A stretch of 64,000 nt of DNA. It comes from Hymenoscyphus infarciens (lineage: Eukaryota > Ascomycota > Leotiomycetes > Helotiales > Helotiaceae). A program made the position numbers and the translations under genes. The notes under the pieces were generated by a model that was given only the letters and a program-made list of their open reading frames with translations, did no database searches and was not told where the DNA came from. Location: positions 248,001 to 312,000 of the forward strand of contig LLCB01000007.1 in assembly GCA_001414345.1 (NCBI GenBank), given 5' to 3'. This document shows, one piece after another, positions 60,530 through 64,000 of the stretch. Position 1 is the stretch's first letter, and each line of letters begins with the position of its first letter.

Positions 60530-61425
60530 ATGACGACCATAACGATACTTTTTTCTTTCTGGCGATCTTTTTAAGACCTTTATTTGCATTACAAAAATAT
60601 ACCAGCGAGCGATCTACGCATACCTAGATGGGGACGGAGTACGACGTTTTTATTTTTCCTGTTGACCTTTCCCGCGCTGTTCTCTTCTTGGTCTTTTTAA
60701 AGCGTACATAATTCTAGCACTATACGTCTGTGACGGGTTATATATATGTGTACGGTGCGATATTATCTTATCTATCAACGATTCAAGAGAGATGATTTGT
60801 CAGAGGAGGATAACGAGGGTTTATTGATAGTTATAGTCTTATGCATATATCTGTAACTTCCCACTTGAGAATTTATCTTGGGTACTTCTGACATGCCTCG
60901 GTACTACCTACCTATCTAATCTCTTTCCTTTGACGAGGTCTCGGGGACTTTTGGGGCAAGATGAATAGTCTCCGATAAATGTGTCTTACAGTTGGTAAGA
61001 CTAGGGCAGCAAAAGTTTTGAAATTGTGAGTTTCGTTTGGAACTCAGACATTACTGATCAGGAAGGAGACGAGGCTGATTGTTCTCCTTGTTACAGTTGT
61101 ATACGTCGTACTTGTACTTGGTTTGTGTACCCAACGAAGCAAGTGAGAATCCTCACCACGTGACAGCGACAAATGTCCCCGTCGGTTCCGGAGACATTTC
61201 GGGACCCCGAGATCCGAGATGGGGCATTTCCAATCGGTCGACGTCTGATAAAGCTTTTGGTCAGCGTCATGTTGACACTAACTAACGTACTACGAGGGGA
61301 ATAGCCAATAGGCAAGTTTGTATTTCACTTTGTTTTTTCTCTCTCTGCCTTTTCCTTAATAGAGGCATTGTTACTTTTACCTCAGCTTTCTTTCTTTTCT
61401 TTCTTCAAAGCTTTTGCGATTCTTC
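60530..61425. other. Intergenic region between noxR and the hemerythrin-domain gene
   Basis: No gene is seen. The stretch presumably holds the noxR 3' end and the promoter of the next gene. A CT-rich run (TTTCTTTCTTTTCTTTCTTC at about 61387) stands just before the next start. Confidence 0.5.
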
Positions 61426-62331
61426 ATGAACTGCCTTGTTCGCGCTTTCTCTACTTTCTCCAGGTCTTCAAGAATTTTTCCAGTTGCGAATCGAGGGTTT
61501 GGAGGGAAGCGCTTTAGTGCAAACGCTCGCGTCTGCGGGGTTGAAAAGAAAGGGTTGAGGGCGTTTAATACCACGGCAGACAAGGGACACGATAGCATGG
61601 CGGGGTTACCGAATGAGAGCGATATTTTAGGGAAGAATGAGGGGAGGGAAGAAGCTTTGACGGAGGTACTGGATATCCTTGAGGAGTCCGACAAGAAAGG
61701 TAATGCAGAGGCTGCGAAGAAGGCAGTTCCAGTTCCAGAGAAGAAGGAAGAAAAGAAGGAGGTGGCTAAGGACAAGGAGCCGGAACTTAAAAAGTTGTCT
61801 GCTGCGGAGTTTAGGGCTTATAATAGTATGGCTGAGCATATGGAGTATTTCGTAAGTTTCCTCGCGCAAGATGCAGATGGGAATTGAAGTACTGATGGAT
61901 GATAGCATAACCATTTCCGCCAAACATGGACGCTCCTCTCCACAGCCTGCCAAAACAACCGAAGACCAGCAAATACATCTCTCAAACAATTCCTCTCCAT
62001 CGCCTCGCAATTCCTTTCCCATCTCGAAGCTCACCATGGAATCGAAGAAGCACACATCTTCCCCGTTTTGGCACGAAAGATGCCACAATTTCAAAATACA
62101 GCGACCCTGTTGAATCAACACAAGGAAATACATAAGGGCATGGATAGGTTGGAGAAGTATATCAAGGAGGTTCGGAGTGGAGAGAGGGAATTGGTGTTGA
62201 AGGATATGGAGGAGAGGATGCAGTGGGGTGAGGTGCTTTGGAAGCATTTGGATGAGGAGGTTAAGACGCTGGGGGCGGAGAATATGAGGAAGTATTGGAG
62301 TATTGAGGAGATGAGGAGGATGCCTATGTAA
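61426..62331 (+). CDS. Hemerythrin (HHE) domain protein, 2 exons
   Basis: The exons are 61426-61851 and 61906-62331 (54-nt intron), giving 283 residues. The N-terminus MNCLVRAFSTFSRSSRIFPV is rich in Arg and Ser with no acids, like a mitochondrial presequence. A Glu/Lys-rich linker (PVPEKKEEKKEVAKDKEPE) leads to the HHE bundle: HMEYFHNHFRQ across the intron, HLEAHHGIEEAHIFPVL, LLNQHKEIHKGMDRLEKYI and LWKHLDEEVKTLG. These give the pattern of His and Glu residues that binds a di-iron centre. Fungal members are linked to oxygen, NO or iron handling, but the substrate is not readable here. Confidence 0.87.
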
Positions 62332-62986
62332 GGAGGGCATGGTAGTTTGTGGGTTAGATGTGTTTTTGTAGGGGTTTTGTTTGATTATCGGCGTTTTTGG
62401 GAAGGGAAAGCTGAGTGGGGTCGCATGGTGCTATTTTTGAAAAGGCTTGAGAGGGAACAATTGCATATTTCAGGTGGATTCAGTGCTTAATTCAGAGTTC
62501 TGTATTTATCTGGAATATATCTATCGCTCTCAAAATCAACACCTCCACGTCTAGAAAGACGATCAAACTAATGCAACTTGCTACCTTACATGTCTGTTTC
62601 TTTCAATCACCATTTCTCGTGCATTTTGTTTCTCGAGTGATACTAAAAAACTCACCATGAGGGGTTGACTCCTGTATTAGGGAAGCCTTGTTATTTTTCA
62701 GGCTAAGTGCTTCAATAAATTGGCGCATCATTTGATGCTCACAGTATTTCTCCCATCTTTTTCCCCCTCGGAGAATTTACAAGTTATGCGTCTCAGACCA
62801 AAGAAAGGCGATGTTCAAGGTGTCACTATTCTATTTTCATACAGGGTATTTGTTTCAGGGTTTTATAGCTTAGTGTTAAGCGATATGGATAGGGAGTCAT
62901 TGAAAGTTTGGTTGTCAAATAGCGCTGGAAAACAAATACTATTGTTCTGGGCGAATTGACTTGATCTGTAATATGAGGCTTTCTGT
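62332..62986. other. Intergenic region between convergent genes
   Basis: No gene is recognised. A 79-codon frame (62720-62959) has no motif. Confidence 0.5.
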
Positions 62987-64000
62987 CTACAATCTCGCAA
63001 AAGTTGTAATCAACCCTTGCACTACTCTTGTGTTAAAAGTCTGATGAACTTGAAATTCAGTCATACCCACAGTCTGCTCTTTGAAAGTCAAACACGAGCC
63101 CACCGCGTCCGCAAAAGCCTGTCCTACGAGAAATGGTAAGTCGTTCTGTACACGCTGTACTAGCTTCGCCTTGACTACTTCTGGGTCAAGATTTAGCCCG
63201 TTCTGCTTATTTTGCAATTCAGCGATTTGTAGAATTGGTCTCCAAAATGCAATCTCAAGAAAAACAATCCCCTGGTCGTGAAGGTTAGCTAAAAGTTCTA
63301 AAAGTGTAATATGACCAAGTGATAGTTACCAAAGAGTACACATCGTGGGCTCTCTCGAACTTCTGCTGCGGCTTCCCCCAGCGCTCTGGGTGGCGGTAGG
63401 CGTTGTTGTTTAATGTGAAGTCGGTCTTCATTTCGGAATCCATGTCCTCGGGCCGCGAGCACTCGAATCCAAATATAAACGGACGCAATAGCTCATTGGA
63501 GTCAACTTCTGTCGTTTCTTTGTTTAAGAAGAATGCAATGTTTGACGACTTGATCTCCTTATGAACCCAACCAACACGATGGAAGCTCTCTAGAGCTACA
63601 GCGAGGGTAGAAGCGAGCTTGATTCGTCGACCAAGTGGAACCCTTCTGCGTTTCGGCAACATTTCGGAAAGAAGAACTGGGCTATCGTCTGTATCTGCTA
63701 TTTTATCGACATCGAAAACAACTCCCAGTCTGCTGAGGTGGTCCTCCTTGATATAGCCAACGGAAGAAAGTGCATGAAAACTGGCGTCTTTTGGAAGTGA
63801 GAGCTGTGTACACATTCTCTTGATTTGGGTCATGGTGTTGGGAGAAGGATGAGAGGTGTCCTGGTAGGGGAGATAGCTGAAGCCCTCGACGATGACTCGC
63901 TTGCCAGCAATCACACCATAGCGAAATCGGCTCTTGCCATTCCCTCCCCGTTGCATTGATACATACTTGATTGAGCGTTTTGGTATCTCGAGATCCACCG
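62987..64000 (-). CDS. C-terminal part of a HET-type pseudokinase (5' end beyond the window)
   Basis: The last two exons are 64000-63330 and 63271-62987, with a 58-nt intron (GTAACT donor, CCAG acceptor). Phases agree, and about 317 residues are visible. The kinase fold is recognisable but lacks key residues. The catalytic loop HRD is WVHKEIKSSNIAFF, the DFG region is FIFGFECSRPED, and no VAIK-type lysine is evident in GKRVIVEGFSYL. AYRHPERWG matches the activation-segment end. This degenerate pattern is typical of fungal kinase-like domains that follow HeLo or related HET-s-type N-terminal domains in heterokaryon-incompatibility and immunity proteins. The N-terminal domain is outside the window, so that part is inference. 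Confidence 0.8.

Overview
The window looks like a nuclear contig of a filamentous ascomycete (Pezizomycotina). The evidence is short introns (45-130 nt) with GTAAGT-type donors and CTAAC/CTGAC branch sites, a full set of fungal housekeeping genes, a NoxR NADPH-oxidase regulator, a HET-type pseudokinase, and large AT-rich blocks in which CpA and TpG are almost absent. That last pattern is the signature of repeat-induced point mutation (RIP). The species cannot be fixed from sequence alone; a leotiomycete-like fungus is only a guess.

Layout. 1-3.96 kb is gene-poor, mildly AT-rich sequence, with a possible terminal exon of a truncated gene at base 54. 3.96-6.50 kb carries COQ8 on the minus strand. 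6.72-18.25 kb is a RIP-destroyed transposon graveyard. It holds a complete 5.8-kb Ty3/gypsy chromovirus with both LTRs and a 5-bp target duplication, nested inside a small TA-flanked inverted-repeat element that has a second, inverted copy 3 kb away. 18.25-20.69 kb is a gene island with one secreted Ser/Thr-rich protein. 20.69-29.05 kb is a second RIP block, with a Tc1/mariner element. 29.05-32.0 kb is another island: the broken 3' end of one gene, hit by a small inverted-repeat insertion, and a convergent intact five-exon gene of unknown function. 32.05-38.3 kb is a third RIP block, rich in 230-400-bp repeats with solo-LTR features.

From 38.5 kb rightwards the DNA is ordinary euchromatin: ESS2 and PPT1 (divergent), a Pop8-like RNase P/MRP subunit, a short-chain dehydrogenase with a GC-AG intron, an FCP1-like protein and RRP36 (divergent), a small hypothetical gene, mitochondrial uL13 (MRPL23) and CCS1 (divergent), NoxR with a long ATG-free leader, a hemerythrin-domain protein, and the C-terminal part of a HET-type pseudokinase running off the right edge.

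The housekeeping genes serve separate processes: ubiquinone synthesis, splicing, phosphatase signalling, RNase P/MRP, rRNA processing, mitochondrial translation, copper delivery to SOD1, and ROS signalling. No biosynthetic cluster is visible. The unusual part is the compartment structure, in which two poorly conserved genes sit as islands between RIP blocks. I found no clear new multi-gene system.
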